64,000 bases of DNA from Sphingobium sp. B2D3C. Lineage in GTDB: Bacteria > Pseudomonadota > Alphaproteobacteria > Sphingomonadales > Sphingomonadaceae. The stretch lies in the NCBI RefSeq assembly GCF_025961835.1, contig NZ_JAOQOK010000001.1, positions 3,038,001 through 3,102,000 on the forward strand, given 5' to 3'. The notes below the pieces were generated by a model. It was not told where the DNA came from. It did no database searches and worked only from the letters and a program-made list of their open reading frames with translations. Positions 31,620-41,903 of this stretch are shown here, piece after piece. The position numbers and the translations under genes were made by a program. Each line of letters starts with the position of its first letter. Position 1 is the stretch's first letter.

Positions 31620-32915
31620 ATGACGGATCGGGATACGATTTTTGCGCTCTCCAGCGGGCAACTGCCTGCCGCGATTGCGATCCTCCGGGTATCCGGACCT
31701 CTCGCGCTTGAGGCTGCTCGCGTCATAACAGGTCGGGATGCCCCAGCGGCTCGGCAAGCGGCGTTGCGGCGGTTTTTCGATCCGGCGAATGGCGACTTGC
31801 TTGATGAGGGTTTGCTGATTTGCTTTCCCGGCCCCAATACAGAGACCGGCGAAGACATGGCCGAATTCCAATGCCATGGCTCCCATGCGGTGGTGCGGGC
31901 GTTGGAAGCCGCTCTGGCTGCCATGCCGGGCTTTCGGCGGGCAGAGGCGGGCGAGTTTACCCGGCGCGCCTTTCTGAACGGCAAGATGGATCTCGCCGGG
32001 ATCGAAGGCTTAGGCGATTTGATCGCGGCAGAGACGGCGCTGCAACGGCGTGCTGCCATGGCGATGATGGGTGGAGCGTTCTCCCGCAAGATCGACTCCT
32101 GGACGACAGACCTTCGACTGCTCGCCGCACAGATCGAGGCTCAGCTCGATTTTTCCGATGAAGGGGACGTATCGGGCGCGGACCTCGCGCGCATCACAGC
32201 CGCAGCGATTGAGATCAGCGCAGACATGCGTAATGAACTGCAGCGTCCCTCCGCGGACCGATTACGCGATGGTATTCGCGTCGCCATCGGCGGTCCGCCC
32301 AATGCTGGCAAGTCGTCCCTGTTCAACCAGCTGGTTGGACGCGATGCTGCGATTGTCTCCCCTCATGCGGGAACGACCCGCGATGTGATCGAGGCGTCAG
32401 TCGCCCTCAATGGCATCGCATTCGTGTTGTCTGACTCGGCGGGACTACGCGAAGCCGGTGACGAGATCGAGCAGATCGGCATCGGACGCGCGGAAGTTCT
32501 TTTGGCCGAGGCTGACATCGTGCTGTGGCTAGGGCGGTCTGAAGACGCGCCCTCAGGTCGAGGGGAATTGGTGCAGGTCGCACCGAAAGCCGATCTTGCT
32601 CTCGCAGATCGCGAGGCATCGAGCCTGCACGTGTCGAGCGTGACAGGTGAGGGGATTGATTCTCTCATTGAGGAACTGTGTGCGCTGGCCGGCAGCATGC
32701 TGCCGGCGCCCGGCGACTATGCGCTATCACAGCGGCAACGAGCTATCATAAAACGAGCGGGTGATGCTTTGGACGCCTGCGCTGGTGAGCCAGACGAAAT
32801 CCTGGTTGCAGAAAATCTTCGTCAGGCGCTGGCCGCTCTGGATGAATTGACCGGACGCACCACGACTGAGCTTGTACTGGACGAGGTGTTTCGCGGCTTC
32901 TGCATCGGCAAATAG
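31620..32915 (+). CDS. mnmE: tRNA uridine-5-carboxymethylaminomethyl(34) synthesis GTPase MnmE
   Basis: With MnmG it installs the cmnm5 modification on tRNA wobble uridine. 431 residues: N-terminal THF-binding domain (1-120), helical domain, an inserted G domain (about 215-360) and the C-terminal catalytic FCIGK. G1 is GGPPNAGKSS, G3 is DSAG. The G4 motif, usually NKxD, reads APKADL, so the Asn is Pro. It precedes mnmG, rsmG, parA and parB. A half-parS-like TCACGTG lies 13 to 18 bases before its start. Confidence 0.95.
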   Translation: MTDRDTIFALSSGQLPAAIAILRVSGPLALEAARVITGRDAPAARQAALRRFFDPANGDLLDEGLLICFPGPNTETGEDMAEFQCHGSHAVVRALEAALAAMPGFRRAEAGEFTRRAFLNGKMDLAGIEGLGDLIAAETALQRRAAMAMMGGAFSRKIDSWTTDLRLLAAQIEAQLDFSDEGDVSGADLARITAAAIEISADMRNELQRPSADRLRDGIRVAIGGPPNAGKSSLFNQLVGRDAAIVSPHAGTTRDVIEASVALNGIAFVLSDSAGLREAGDEIEQIGIGRAEVLLAEADIVLWLGRSEDAPSGRGELVQVAPKADLALADREASSLHVSSVTGEGIDSLIEELCALAGSMLPAPGDYALSQRQRAIIKRAGDALDACAGEPDEILVAENLRQALAALDELTGRTTTELVLDEVFRGFCIGK

Positions 32916-32922
32916 AGCGGGT

Positions 32923-32938
32923 TGTTCCACGTGGAACG
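32923..32938. other. ParB-binding site parS (intergenic, mnmE-mnmG)
   Basis: TGTTCCACGTGGAACG matches the consensus TGTTTCACGTGAAACA at 13 of 16 positions. The central GTTCCACGTGGAAC (32924-32937) is a perfect palindrome. It lies in the gap 7 bases after mnmE and about 3.4 kb from parB. Confidence 0.8.
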
Positions 32939-32993
32939 TCGGCCTGTCCGCAATGCTTTGACGCTCTTTGATGTGGCCGCTAGGGGCTGGGAC

Positions 32994-34868
32994 ATGAGCA
33001 AGCATGCGCAAGCCATGTTCGATGTCATCGTTGTCGGCGGTGGCCATGCCGGCACGGAAGCTGCGGCCGCAGCCGCGCGCCGCGGCGCGCGTGTCGCTTT
33101 GGTAACGGCCGATCCGAGCCGCATCGGGGAAATGTCCTGCAATCCTTCCATCGGCGGGTTGGGCAAGGGCCACCTCGTACGCGAAGTGGATGCCCTGGAT
33201 GGGTTAATGGCGCGGGCCGCAGACAGCGCCGCCATCCATCGCCGAATGCTCAATGCCAGCAAGGGTGCCGCTGTCCGAGGCCCGCGTGTTCAGGCCGATC
33301 GGCGGAAGTACCGCGCGGCCATTCAGAGCATGATCGCTGCGCAAGCGGGCCTTTCGGTCATTGGCGGTGAAGTGGCGGCCTTGGATGCCGGCCCTGCCGG
33401 GGCCCTGAACGGCGTCGTGTTCGCGGATGGGCAGAAGCTGGGCGGACAAGCCGTAGTCCTCACGACCGGAACATTTCTAGGCGGCCTGATGTTCAGGGGC
33501 GCGGAGCGAGTTGTCGGCGGGCGGATCGGTGAGCATGCCGCGAATACCTTGGCTCAACAATTGCGGGACCTCGACCTCCCGATGGGGCGCCTCAAGACGG
33601 GGACACCGGCCCGTCTGAATGGACGCACGATTGATTGGGCCCGGCTGGAAGAGCAGCCGTCAGATCTCGACGCCTGGTCGATGTCCTATTTAGGTCTGGT
33701 TGAACGCGAACAGCTGCCGCAACTTCGCTGCGCCATCACCCGGACCAACGGCGAAACGCATCGCATCATTCGCGATAACCTCGGCCTCTCACCCTTGTTC
33801 TCTGGCGATATTGAGGGGAGGGGACCACGCTATTGTCCCTCAATCGAGGACAAGATTGTCCGCTTCGGAGACCGGGAGGGCCATCAGGTCTTCCTCGAGC
33901 CCGAGGGTCTGGATGACAATCTTGTCTATCCCAATGGCCTGAGCTCGTCCCTGCCGACGGATGTGCAGATTGCATTCCTCCGGTCCATGGAAGGGCTGGA
34001 GCAAGTCGAGGTCGCCGTTCCCGGCTACGCGGTCGAGTATGACCATATCGACCCGCGCGCCTTGGATCGGACCCTTTCGCTCCGTGAGATGCCTGCGCTC
34101 TTTCTGGCCGGTCAGATCAATGGCACCACCGGCTATGAGGAGGCTGCGGCACAGGGGCTTGTGGCTGGCGCGAACGCTGCCGCTCATGCCTTGGGTCTTG
34201 ATCCTTTACTGCTTGACCGGGCAGAAAGCTATATTGGCGTTCTTATTGACGATCTCTGCCTGCAGGGGATCACCGAACCCTACCGAATGCTGACCGCGCG
34301 CGCCGAGTTCCGGCTGCGACTGCGTGCGGACAACGCTGCAACGCGCCTCACGCCGACGGCCGTTCGGCTTGGCTTGGCAAGCGCTACCCGAATGACTTGT
34401 TGGCACGAGCGGGAGGAAGCACGCGCGGCGCTCGCTAACGTGTTGGAGAAGCAAGTGTCCGGCACTGATTTACGCGCGGCAGGGGCAAATGTTCGCGACG
34501 ACGGTGTCCGCAGATCCCTCGCTGAGTGGGCTCGTTTCCCGGCAGTGGTGCGCGGGCATCTCGCCAAATATGCGCCGGCCCTGGAAACGGGAGAAGACGG
34601 CCTTGTCGAAGAGCTTTTGCAGGACGCGATCTATGCGCCTTACGTCGAAAGGCAGGACGCGGAAGTGAGGGCCCTCCGCGCCAATGACGCCATTGCGCTG
34701 CCCGCCGACCTCGATTTTTCTGCGGTCGGCGGTTTGAGCACAGAGATGGTCGAACGGTTGACCCTTGCGCGCCCCGAGACGCTTGGTGGTGCCGCCCGGA
34801 TCAGGGGAATTACGCCGGCAGCTTTGGCCGCGCTGCTCGTCGCAGCGCGGACGGGCCGCGCCGCATGA
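32994..34868 (+). CDS. mnmG: tRNA uridine modification enzyme MnmG (GidA)
   Basis: FAD and NADH-dependent partner of MnmE. 624 residues from the ATG at 32994 ([17 protein letters not shown]), with AGGGG upstream. The frame is open back to 32922, but that stretch contains parS. FAD fold [19 protein letters not shown]; family signatures [20 protein letters not shown] (split by turns) and [11 protein letters not shown]; the C-terminal helical domain binds MnmE and tRNA. Overlaps rsmG by ATGA. Confidence 0.96.
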   Translation: MSKHAQAMFDVIVVGGGHAGTEAAAAAARRGARVALVTADPSRIGEMSCNPSIGGLGKGHLVREVDALDGLMARAADSAAIHRRMLNASKGAAVRGPRVQADRRKYRAAIQSMIAAQAGLSVIGGEVAALDAGPAGALNGVVFADGQKLGGQAVVLTTGTFLGGLMFRGAERVVGGRIGEHAANTLAQQLRDLDLPMGRLKTGTPARLNGRTIDWARLEEQPSDLDAWSMSYLGLVEREQLPQLRCAITRTNGETHRIIRDNLGLSPLFSGDIEGRGPRYCPSIEDKIVRFGDREGHQVFLEPEGLDDNLVYPNGLSSSLPTDVQIAFLRSMEGLEQVEVAVPGYAVEYDHIDPRALDRTLSLREMPALFLAGQINGTTGYEEAAAQGLVAGANAAAHALGLDPLLLDRAESYIGVLIDDLCLQGITEPYRMLTARAEFRLRLRADNAATRLTPTAVRLGLASATRMTCWHEREEARAALANVLEKQVSGTDLRAAGANVRDDGVRRSLAEWARFPAVVRGHLAKYAPALETGEDGLVEELLQDAIYAPYVERQDAEVRALRANDAIALPADLDFSAVGGLSTEMVERLTLARPETLGGAARIRGITPAALAALLVAARTGRAA

Positions 34869-35599
34869 CGGAGGAAGAGGCGCAAGCGTGGCTCTCCGAT
34901 CAAGGCTGGTGGGATGGTCCAACCGGGGATAGGCTGCGGACTTTTGTGGACCTCGTACTGGAAGAGGCCGGCCGGCAGAACCTCATTTCTGTTGGGACCA
35001 AGGCATCCATTTGGGCGCGGCATATTGTAGACTCCGCCCAGTTGCTAACTCATGCGGTATCCGATCAAACGCCCGCCGATGGACTGTGGCTGGACCTCGG
35101 AACCGGCGCTGGGTTTCCGGGCCTGGTTATCGGCTGCTTGCGCGAGGCGCCGATTCGTCTCGTAGAGGTCCGTCCCTTACGAGTCGCTTTCCTCAAACGC
35201 TGTGCCGAAGCTCTCGATCTTGGTCACGTGGAGGTGGTTCAATCCAAGGTGGAATCGGCCGGATTTGATCGGCCCGCCGCGGTGATCAGTGCTCGCGCTT
35301 ATGCGCCTTTGGATCGACTGCTCGCCACAGCGCATCATTTGGCGGACGAAAACACAATCTGGCTGCTTCCCAAGGGCCGGAGCAGTGAGAAGGAACTGGA
35401 AATTGTCCGACCGGACTGGCAAGCTGTGTTTCACGTGGAACAAAGCGTCACGGACGCCGAAAGCGCCATTCTAACAGTCCGCCAGCTGAAAAAACGTGTC
35501 CCGGTCAGAGCGACCGATAAAAAGCCGGTCAGTTCGAGACGGAATGGCAAGAGGCGCAAAGCGGCAGCGACGTCGGCGAGGCCAAAAGGACAGTCATGA
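34865..35599 (+). CDS. rsmG: 16S rRNA (guanine527-N7)-methyltransferase RsmG (GidB)
   Basis: 244 residues. SAM-binding [18 protein letters not shown] is diagnostic of GidB; the catalytic region [14 protein letters not shown] follows. Loss of RsmG elsewhere gives low-level streptomycin resistance. The last 38 or so residues ([19 protein letters not shown]...) are a basic, likely disordered tail not present in E. coli RsmG. The coding region contains a parS site at 35427-35442 (reading VFHVEQ). Starts on the mnmG stop (ATGA) and ends overlapping parA by four bases. Confidence 0.94.
   Translation: MTEEEAQAWLSDQGWWDGPTGDRLRTFVDLVLEEAGRQNLISVGTKASIWARHIVDSAQLLTHAVSDQTPADGLWLDLGTGAGFPGLVIGCLREAPIRLVEVRPLRVAFLKRCAEALDLGHVEVVQSKVESAGFDRPAAVISARAYAPLDRLLATAHHLADENTIWLLPKGRSSEKELEIVRPDWQAVFHVEQSVTDAESAILTVRQLKKRVPVRATDKKPVSSRRNGKRRKAAATSARPKGQS
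35427..35442. other. ParB-binding site parS (inside rsmG)
   Basis: TGTTTCACGTGGAACA matches the consensus parS at 15 of 16 positions, within rsmG and 154 bases before the parA start. It is the best match in the window and likely nucleates the partition complex. Confidence 0.9.
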
Positions 35600-36378
35600 T
35601 CAGCATTGCAATCGCGAACCAGAAAGGCGGCGTTGGCAAAACCACCACGGCGATCAATCTCGCTACTGGCTTGGCTGCCACTGGTCACCGCACCCTGCTG
35701 ATCGATCTTGATCCGCAGGGCAATGCCTCCACGGGGATGGGGGTCACGACGAAGGATCGCGCGCGGTCGAGCTACGATCTTCTGATGGGGGACTGTGAGC
35801 TTGACGATGCGGTGATTCGCACGGTCGTGCCGGGCCTAGACCTCATTCCTGCCACACAGGATCTCTCTGGGGCTGAGATCGAACTGATCGATGTCGAGCA
35901 AAGGACCCATCGTCTTGCCAACGCTTTAAACAATACGGAGGCCGGTCGTTGGGAGGTCTGCCTGATTGACTGCCCGCCGTCGCTAGGGCTGTTGACGGTC
36001 AATGCCATGGTCGCGGTGCAGTCGATCCTTGTGCCGCTGCAATGCGAGTTCTTTGCCCTTGAGGGCCTGTCGCAGCTGCTGCAGACCTTCGAGCGCATTC
36101 GGGCGCGGTTCAATCCGGACCTGTCAATCCTCGGCGTGGCGCTAACGATGTACGATCGCCGGAATCGGCTGACCGATCAGGTCGCGGACGATGTGCGGGC
36201 CTGTCTCGGCGACCTCGTGTTCAAGACGGTCATCCCGCGCAACGTGCGCCTCTCGGAAGCCCCCAGCCACGGGCTGCCCGCCCTTATCTACGACATGCGC
36301 TGTGCCGGATCGGAAGCCTATATGGCGCTCGCGCGCGAACTGATCGAGAAGCTTCCCAAGGAGACCGTAGCGGCATGA
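35596..36378 (+). CDS. parA: Chromosome partition ATPase ParA (Soj)
   Basis: Walker-type ATPase that binds DNA non-specifically and drives segregation of ParB-parS complexes. 260 residues. The deviant Walker A is NQKGGVGKTTTAINLA, Walker A' is LLIDLDPQGNASTG, Walker B is CLIDCPPSLGLLT. The lack of an N-terminal DNA-binding domain marks a chromosomal (type Ib-like, Soj) ParA. It overlaps rsmG and parB by ATGA at both ends, so production is coupled. Confidence 0.97.
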   Translation: MISIAIANQKGGVGKTTTAINLATGLAATGHRTLLIDLDPQGNASTGMGVTTKDRARSSYDLLMGDCELDDAVIRTVVPGLDLIPATQDLSGAEIELIDVEQRTHRLANALNNTEAGRWEVCLIDCPPSLGLLTVNAMVAVQSILVPLQCEFFALEGLSQLLQTFERIRARFNPDLSILGVALTMYDRRNRLTDQVADDVRACLGDLVFKTVIPRNVRLSEAPSHGLPALIYDMRCAGSEAYMALARELIEKLPKETVAA

Positions 36379-37307
36379 GCGACGCAGATGTATCCGGCAA
36401 GCCGCGTCGTTTGGGGCGTGGTCTTTCTGCCCTGCTCGGTGAAGCCGAACGCGACGTATCGGTTTCCGAGGAGGGCCGGGCTGGGGCGGATAGCGGGACA
36501 AGCGATGCGGACCGGCCCAAGGCCGTGCGCTTCCTTGAAATCGTGCGCGTGTCGCCTCATCCCGATCAGCCGCGGCGACATTTTGATGAAGGTGCGCTCT
36601 CTGAACTCGCAGACAGCATCCGCGAGCGGGGAATCATCCAGCCCATCGTTGTGCGACCGCTTGGGAATGATCGCTATCAGATCGTCGCGGGTGAGCGGCG
36701 CTGGCGGGCCGCGCAGAAGGCGCAGCTTCACCAGATCCCCGCGATCGTCCGCGACTTCACCGAGGCGGAGACGCTTGAGATCGCGCTGGTTGAGAACATC
36801 CAGCGCGAGGAGCTGAATCCGATCGAGGAGGCGCAGGCCTATCAGCGCCTGATCAATCAGTTTCACCACACCCAGGACGCGCTGGCCCGGATCGTCGGCA
36901 AGTCGCGCAGCCATATTGCGAACCTGATCAGGTTGCTGGATCTGCCGGAGCCTGTTCAGGAGTTGGTGATGACCGGGGCCCTGTCCATGGGGCACGGGCG
37001 CGCCCTTATCGGCTCCGCCGATTGCGCGGACCTGGCGAAAGATGTTGCGTCAAAGGGCCTTTCCGTCCGCGAAACCGAGCGCTTAGTTCGCTTGGCACGT
37101 GAAGGAAAATCGGCGCCACGTGCTGAGGCGCGGCCCGCGTTGGGCCGTGATCCCGATCTGATCGCCATGGAACAGCATCTGTCTGATCTGCTCGGCCTGC
37201 GCGTCGGCATCAATCATGAGGGCGGGAAAGGCACGCTGACCCTGCAATATTCCAGCCTCGAACAGCTGGACATGATCTGCCAGAAGCTGACCGGCGGCGG
37301 CTTCTAA
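36375..37307 (+). CDS. parB: Chromosome partition protein ParB (Spo0J)
   Basis: CTP-dependent DNA clamp that loads at parS and spreads. 310 residues. An N-terminal ParA-contact segment (KPRRLGRGLSALLGE) is followed by the CTPase domain with HPDQPRRHFDEGAL and the GERRWRAA motif, the HTH (ALARIVGKSRSHIANLIRLLDLP) and a C-terminal dimer domain (LTLQYSSLEQLDMICQKL). Two good parS sites lie upstream. The stop is 16 bases from the convergent kdsA stop. Confidence 0.97.
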   Translation: MSDADVSGKPRRLGRGLSALLGEAERDVSVSEEGRAGADSGTSDADRPKAVRFLEIVRVSPHPDQPRRHFDEGALSELADSIRERGIIQPIVVRPLGNDRYQIVAGERRWRAAQKAQLHQIPAIVRDFTEAETLEIALVENIQREELNPIEEAQAYQRLINQFHHTQDALARIVGKSRSHIANLIRLLDLPEPVQELVMTGALSMGHGRALIGSADCADLAKDVASKGLSVRETERLVRLAREGKSAPRAEARPALGRDPDLIAMEQHLSDLLGLRVGINHEGGKGTLTLQYSSLEQLDMICQKLTGGGF

Positions 37308-37323
37308 TCGCTTCCTTCGGGCG

Positions 37324-38160
37324 TCAGCGCCGCTTGGCCAGCGCGTCGAACGCCTGAAGGTCGCGCAGAAGCGCTGGCAGGTCGCGCAACGGCACCATGT
37401 TCGGGCCGTCGCTCGGCGCGCGGTCAGGGTCTTCATGCGTTTCGATGAATATGGCCGCGACGCCGATTGCAACCGCAGCGCGCGCCAGCACGGGCACGAA
37501 GCGTCGTTCGCCGCCTGAGCTTTCTCCTCGTCCGCCCGGCTGCTGGACACTGTGGGTGGCATCGAACACGACCGGGCAGCCGGTTTCTGCCAGAAGGGGG
37601 AGCGCCCGCATGTCGCTGACCAATGTGTTATAGCCAAAGCTCGCGCCGCGTTCGGTCAGCATGACCAGATCGTTTCCGGCACTGCGCAGCTTGCGCACGA
37701 CATTCGCCATGTCCCAAGGGGCCAGAAACTGCCCCTTCTTGACGTTGACGACGCGGCCGGTTGCGGCAGCAGCCAGCAAGAGATCGGTCTGGCGGCAGAG
37801 GAAGGCCGGAATCTGGAGGACATCCACCACCTCAGCGACTGGCGCGCATTGCGCCGCATCATGCACATCAGTGATCACCGGGCAGCCGAACTGCGCTTTC
37901 ACCTCTGCAAACACATCCAGCGCTTGGGCTAGGCCGATGCCGCGCGGCGCATCCACGGAGGTGCGGTTCGCCTTGTCGAAGCTGCTCTTGTAGATGAGCG
38001 GCATTCCAAGCGCGCTGGTCATCTCGACAAGGGCCTGCGCCGTCTCCAGCGCATGCGCCCGCGATTCCATCGCGCATGGCCCGGCGATCAAGGCGAGAGG
38101 GCGGTCATTTGCGATGCGCATCTGCCCTATGGTGATGCTGCGCGGTGCTGTCTGTGTCAT
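37324..38160 (-). CDS. kdsA: 3-deoxy-8-phosphooctulonate synthase (KDO-8-P synthase)
   Basis: Condenses PEP and arabinose 5-phosphate in the synthesis of KDO for lipopolysaccharide. 278 residues. [45 protein letters not shown], and [14 protein letters not shown] are the TIM-barrel active-site segments. The start ATG is 38160. Many sphingomonads replace LPS by glycosphingolipids, so KDO synthesis here is noteworthy, though kdsA is known from several. Monocistronic, convergent with parB. Confidence 0.95.
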   Translation of the reverse strand: MTQTAPRSITIGQMRIANDRPLALIAGPCAMESRAHALETAQALVEMTSALGMPLIYKSSFDKANRTSVDAPRGIGLAQALDVFAEVKAQFGCPVITDVHDAAQCAPVAEVVDVLQIPAFLCRQTDLLLAAAATGRVVNVKKGQFLAPWDMANVVRKLRSAGNDLVMLTERGASFGYNTLVSDMRALPLLAETGCPVVFDATHSVQQPGGRGESSGGERRFVPVLARAAVAIGVAAIFIETHEDPDRAPSDGPNMVPLRDLPALLRDLQAFDALAKRR

Positions 38161-38215
38161 GCATTCCGCATAGCTGGACTGCGCGATCCCGCAAAGCCTG
38201 CGCAGCGCCCACGCA

Positions 38216-39034
38216 TCACAGGGGAGGCTGGCCGTTTATCCCTTCTGCTCCCAGACAGGCGGCGAGACCCCTGCGATAATCTGGAAACCGCGGCTCCCAG
38301 CCGAGCAGGCGTTTCGCCTTGCCATTCGCGACACGCCGGTTCTCGCTATAGAAAGCCCGTGCGGCCGGAGACAGGCCCGCATCTTCCAAAGATTGCATGG
38401 GCGGGACAGGAAGGCCGAGGAGGGCACAGCCGAACACAATGACGTCATTCTGCGAACAGGGCATGTCGTCGGCGAGATTATAAACGCCTGAGCGCCCGGC
38501 CATGCCGGCCAATATGCCAGACACGATATCCTCCACGTGGATTCGGCTAAATATCTGATCAGGGAGATCTATTTTGCGGGCCCGGCCCTCGCGAACACGA
38601 TCCAGGGCACTGCGCCCCGGGCCGTAAATGCCGGGCAACCGAAACACCCGAACGCGCGCGCCAAGATTCTGCCACGCTAGATCAGCAGCGGCTCGAGCAT
38701 TGCGCCGGCCTTTGCCGACGGGTGCACTTTCATCCACCCATGCGCCGCCGGTATCCCCATAGACCCCGGTCGACGACAGATAGCCGATCCAACCGGCAGG
38801 TGCTTCTTCCAGCAAGGCACCATAGTGCTGCAGCACTGGATCGCCTTCGTCCGTTGGAGGAACAGAGGACAGGATGTGGGTCGCCCGGCGCATGGCGTTT
38901 GTAACCGCCGCGTCGTCATCGAATGCGATCGTGCCGGCACGCCCGGTCGCCTCGACCGTCCAACCGCGCGATCGGAGCGCCTCGGCGAGCCGTGTAGCGG
39001 TGTAACCAAGTCCAAAGATCAGCATGTGGGGCAT
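38216..39034 (-). CDS. NAD-dependent epimerase/dehydratase-like protein (YeeZ-like)
   Basis: 272 residues. The Rossmann motif is near the start ([17 protein letters not shown], variant GxGYxxxxL), and [20 protein letters not shown] matches the Ser/Tyr region of extended SDR proteins. In the typical YxxxK there is only a Y here, so the chemistry is uncertain. [23 protein letters not shown] also fits. No substrate can be assigned. ATG 39034; 27 bases downstream of the polA stop, on the same strand. Confidence 0.75.
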   Translation of the reverse strand: MPHMLIFGLGYTATRLAEALRSRGWTVEATGRAGTIAFDDDAAVTNAMRRATHILSSVPPTDEGDPVLQHYGALLEEAPAGWIGYLSSTGVYGDTGGAWVDESAPVGKGRRNARAAADLAWQNLGARVRVFRLPGIYGPGRSALDRVREGRARKIDLPDQIFSRIHVEDIVSGILAGMAGRSGVYNLADDMPCSQNDVIVFGCALLGLPVPPMQSLEDAGLSPAARAFYSENRRVANGKAKRLLGWEPRFPDYRRGLAACLGAEGINGQPPL

Positions 39035-39061
39035 CAGGTCGAGTTCCGCATATGGCTGCCC

Positions 39062-41860
39062 CTAATGGGCAGCCCCCCAGCTCGATCCGGTGCCAATTTC
39101 CACGCCAAGCGGCACGGTGAGCGTAACGAGTGGCTCTGCGGCGCTGGCCATGACAGACCGGATGATCGGCGTGGCGGCCGCCACATCGTCTTCCGGCAGC
39201 TCAAACACCAGCTCGTCATGGACCTGCAGCAGCATCTTCACCCGGTCCAGCCCGGCATCCCGAAGAGCCGGACCCATGCGCACCATTGCGCGCTTGATGA
39301 TGTCCGCGCTGGTTCCCTGAATAGGGGCGTTGATCGCGGCGCGCTCCGCCCCCTGACGGACGTGCTGCACCGGCGACTTGATCTGGTTGAACCAGGTCTT
39401 GCGGCCGAACAGCGTGGTCGTGTGCCCCGTGGAACGCACCTTCTCCAGTGTCTCGTTGATATAGGCCGAGATGCCGGGGAAGCGGTCGAAATAGCGGCTG
39501 ATCATGGCCTGGGCTTCGTCCGCGTCGATCTCCAGACGGGCCGCCAACCCCCAGCGTGAGATGCCGTAGAGAATGGCGAAGTTGATCGTTTTGGCCCGCG
39601 CACGCGTCTCGCGGGTCATCTCGCCGAACAGCTCCTGGGCGGTCGCGGCATGAATATCCTCGCCGCGCAGGAAGGCGTCCCGCAACTGGGGCACGTCGGC
39701 CATGTGCGCCGCAAGGCGAAGCTCGATCTGGCTGTAGTCCGCAGCCAAGATCACATTGCCCTGTTCGGCAATGAAGGCATCGCGAATCTGGCGACCGGTT
39801 TCGGTGCGGATGGGGATGTTTTGCAGGTTTGGGTCGGTCGAGGAGAGGCGGCCGGTCTGCGCGCCGGTCAGCGAGTAGCTGGTGTGGACACGTCCGGTAT
39901 CGCGGTTGATCTGGGCCTGCAGGGCGTCGGTATACGTCGATTTGAGCTTCGAAAGCTGGCGCCAGTCCAGCACCAGGCCGGCGATCTTGACGCCATCCGC
40001 CTTCATCCGCTCGAGCACGGTCACGTCCGTGGAATAAGCGCCGGACTTGCCTTTCTTGCCGCCCTTGAGGCCCATTTTCTCGAACAGGATCGCGCCCAGC
40101 TGCTGGGTCGATCCGATGGCGAAGGGCTGGTCGGCCTCAGCGTGAATCTCTTCTTCCAGCCGTGCCATTTCCTGCGCGAACCGGCCGGAGAGCCGGGAGA
40201 GATGATCGCGATCCACCTTGATGCCGCTGCGCTCCATGCCGGCGACCACCGGAATGAGCGGGCGGTCCACCAGCTCATAGACCCGGGTCGCGCCTTCTTG
40301 GGCGAGGCGGGGCTTGAACCGCGTCCACAGCCGCCAGGTCACGTCCGCATCCTCGCCGCCATAGCGTGTGGCGGCATCGAGCGGCACCTGCGCAAAGCTG
40401 ATCGCCTTCTTGCCGGTGCCGGTGACGTCCTTGAAGCTGATGCACGTATGCTCAAGCACCGCGTGCGCAACCTCATCCATGCCGTGGCCGGCAAGGGACT
40501 GCCCGGCATCGAGATCGAAGCTCATCACCAGCGTGTCGTCGAAGGGCGTGACAGACAGCCCATGCCGCGCCAGCACGTTGAGATCATATTTGATGTTGTG
40601 GCCGATCTTCAGCACGCTCGCGTCGGCAAACAACGGGCGAAGGCGGGCGATGGCGTCCGCCATGGGAATCTGTGGCGGCGCTTCGGCGAACATGTCGTCG
40701 CCGCTGCGGTGGTCCAGCGGAATATAACAGGCCGTGCCGGGGGCGGTGGCGAGGCAGATGCCCACCAGATTGGCAGCCATGCTGTCGAGGGAATCCGTCT
40801 CCGTGTCGATGGCGATGATGCCGCTGGCGTAGGACTGCGCAATCCACGCATCCAGCCGCTCCAGCGTCGTCACCGTCTCGTAGCTCTCGCAGTTGATCGG
40901 GGGCAGGGGGATGAAATCCGGCGTCGTCGGGTCGAGCGCGGCGTCCACGACCGCCTCGGCGACGGGATCCGCCGTCTGCCGGCCCGGCGCATGGCTGGCC
41001 ATGCGGGCCAGCAGCGCCTTGAAGCCCTGATCCTCAAGAAAGGCGCGCAGCGGCTCGGCGGGGATGCCATCCAGCTTGAGATCATCGAGCGCGTGCGGCA
41101 GCGGCACTTCGCAGTGGAGCGTAACCAGTTCGCGCGAGAGGCGGGCGAGCTCGGCATGCTCGATCAGCCGTTCCTTGAGCTTGGATGGCTTCATGTGCGG
41201 CGCTGCGGCGAGCACCGCATCCAGGTCGCCATATTCCCCGATGAGCTTCGCAGCGGTCTTCGCGCCGACGCCGGGCACGCCGGGGACATTGTCGACGCTG
41301 TCGCCCATCAGGGCCAGCACATCGCGCAGCTGCTCGGGTGCGACGCCGAACTTGTCCTGCACATAATCGGGGCCGCGACGCTCATTCTTCATGGTGTCGA
41401 GCATGTCCACGCCCGGCTGGATGAGCTGGGCCAGATCCTTGTCGGACGAGACGATCGTCACGTCCCAGCCCTGCGCTACCGCCTGGCAGGTGTAGGTGGC
41501 GATGATATCGTCGGCCTCGAATCCGGCTTCCTCGATGCACGGCAGCGAAAAGGCGCGGGTGGCCTCGCGGATCAGCGGAAACTGCGGGATCAGGTCTTCC
41601 GGCGGCGGCGGGCGATGGGCCTTGTACTGATCGTAGAGATCGTTGCGGAAGGTGTGCGAGCCCTTGTCGAGGATCACCGCGAGATGGGTCGGCCCCTCCT
41701 CCTTGTCCAGCGCGTCGGCGAGCTTCCAGAGCATCGCCGTATAACCGTATACCGCGCCGGCGGGCGTGCCATGGCGGTTGGTGAGCGGTGGAAGCTGGTG
41801 ATAGGCGCGAAAGATGTAACTCGAGCCATCGACGAGATAGAGATGATTGCGGGAAGCCAT
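39062..41860 (-). CDS. polA: DNA polymerase I
   Basis: 932 residues. The 5'-3' exonuclease domain (YLVDGSSYIFRAYHQ; SDKDLAQLIQP) is at 1-290. The 3'-5' exonuclease domain has its catalytic residues (IAIDTETDSLDS, IGHNIKYDLNVLA, GGEDADVTW), so proofreading looks intact. The polymerase motifs are DYSQIELRLAAH (A), RAKTINFAILYG (B, O helix) and VHDELVFELP (C). ATG 41860 (MASRNHLYLVDGSS) is the family start; the frame open to 42244 is shadow of the downstream-lying diesterase region. Removes Okazaki primers and fills repair gaps. Confidence 0.97.
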   Translation of the reverse strand: MASRNHLYLVDGSSYIFRAYHQLPPLTNRHGTPAGAVYGYTAMLWKLADALDKEEGPTHLAVILDKGSHTFRNDLYDQYKAHRPPPPEDLIPQFPLIREATRAFSLPCIEEAGFEADDIIATYTCQAVAQGWDVTIVSSDKDLAQLIQPGVDMLDTMKNERRGPDYVQDKFGVAPEQLRDVLALMGDSVDNVPGVPGVGAKTAAKLIGEYGDLDAVLAAAPHMKPSKLKERLIEHAELARLSRELVTLHCEVPLPHALDDLKLDGIPAEPLRAFLEDQGFKALLARMASHAPGRQTADPVAEAVVDAALDPTTPDFIPLPPINCESYETVTTLERLDAWIAQSYASGIIAIDTETDSLDSMAANLVGICLATAPGTACYIPLDHRSGDDMFAEAPPQIPMADAIARLRPLFADASVLKIGHNIKYDLNVLARHGLSVTPFDDTLVMSFDLDAGQSLAGHGMDEVAHAVLEHTCISFKDVTGTGKKAISFAQVPLDAATRYGGEDADVTWRLWTRFKPRLAQEGATRVYELVDRPLIPVVAGMERSGIKVDRDHLSRLSGRFAQEMARLEEEIHAEADQPFAIGSTQQLGAILFEKMGLKGGKKGKSGAYSTDVTVLERMKADGVKIAGLVLDWRQLSKLKSTYTDALQAQINRDTGRVHTSYSLTGAQTGRLSSTDPNLQNIPIRTETGRQIRDAFIAEQGNVILAADYSQIELRLAAHMADVPQLRDAFLRGEDIHAATAQELFGEMTRETRARAKTINFAILYGISRWGLAARLEIDADEAQAMISRYFDRFPGISAYINETLEKVRSTGHTTTLFGRKTWFNQIKSPVQHVRQGAERAAINAPIQGTSADIIKRAMVRMGPALRDAGLDRVKMLLQVHDELVFELPEDDVAAATPIIRSVMASAAEPLVTLTVPLGVEIGTGSSWGAAH

Positions 41861-41903
41861 GCGAAGCGGGATAGCGCGGCCACGGGCGGGAGGCCAGCGC
41901 CGA

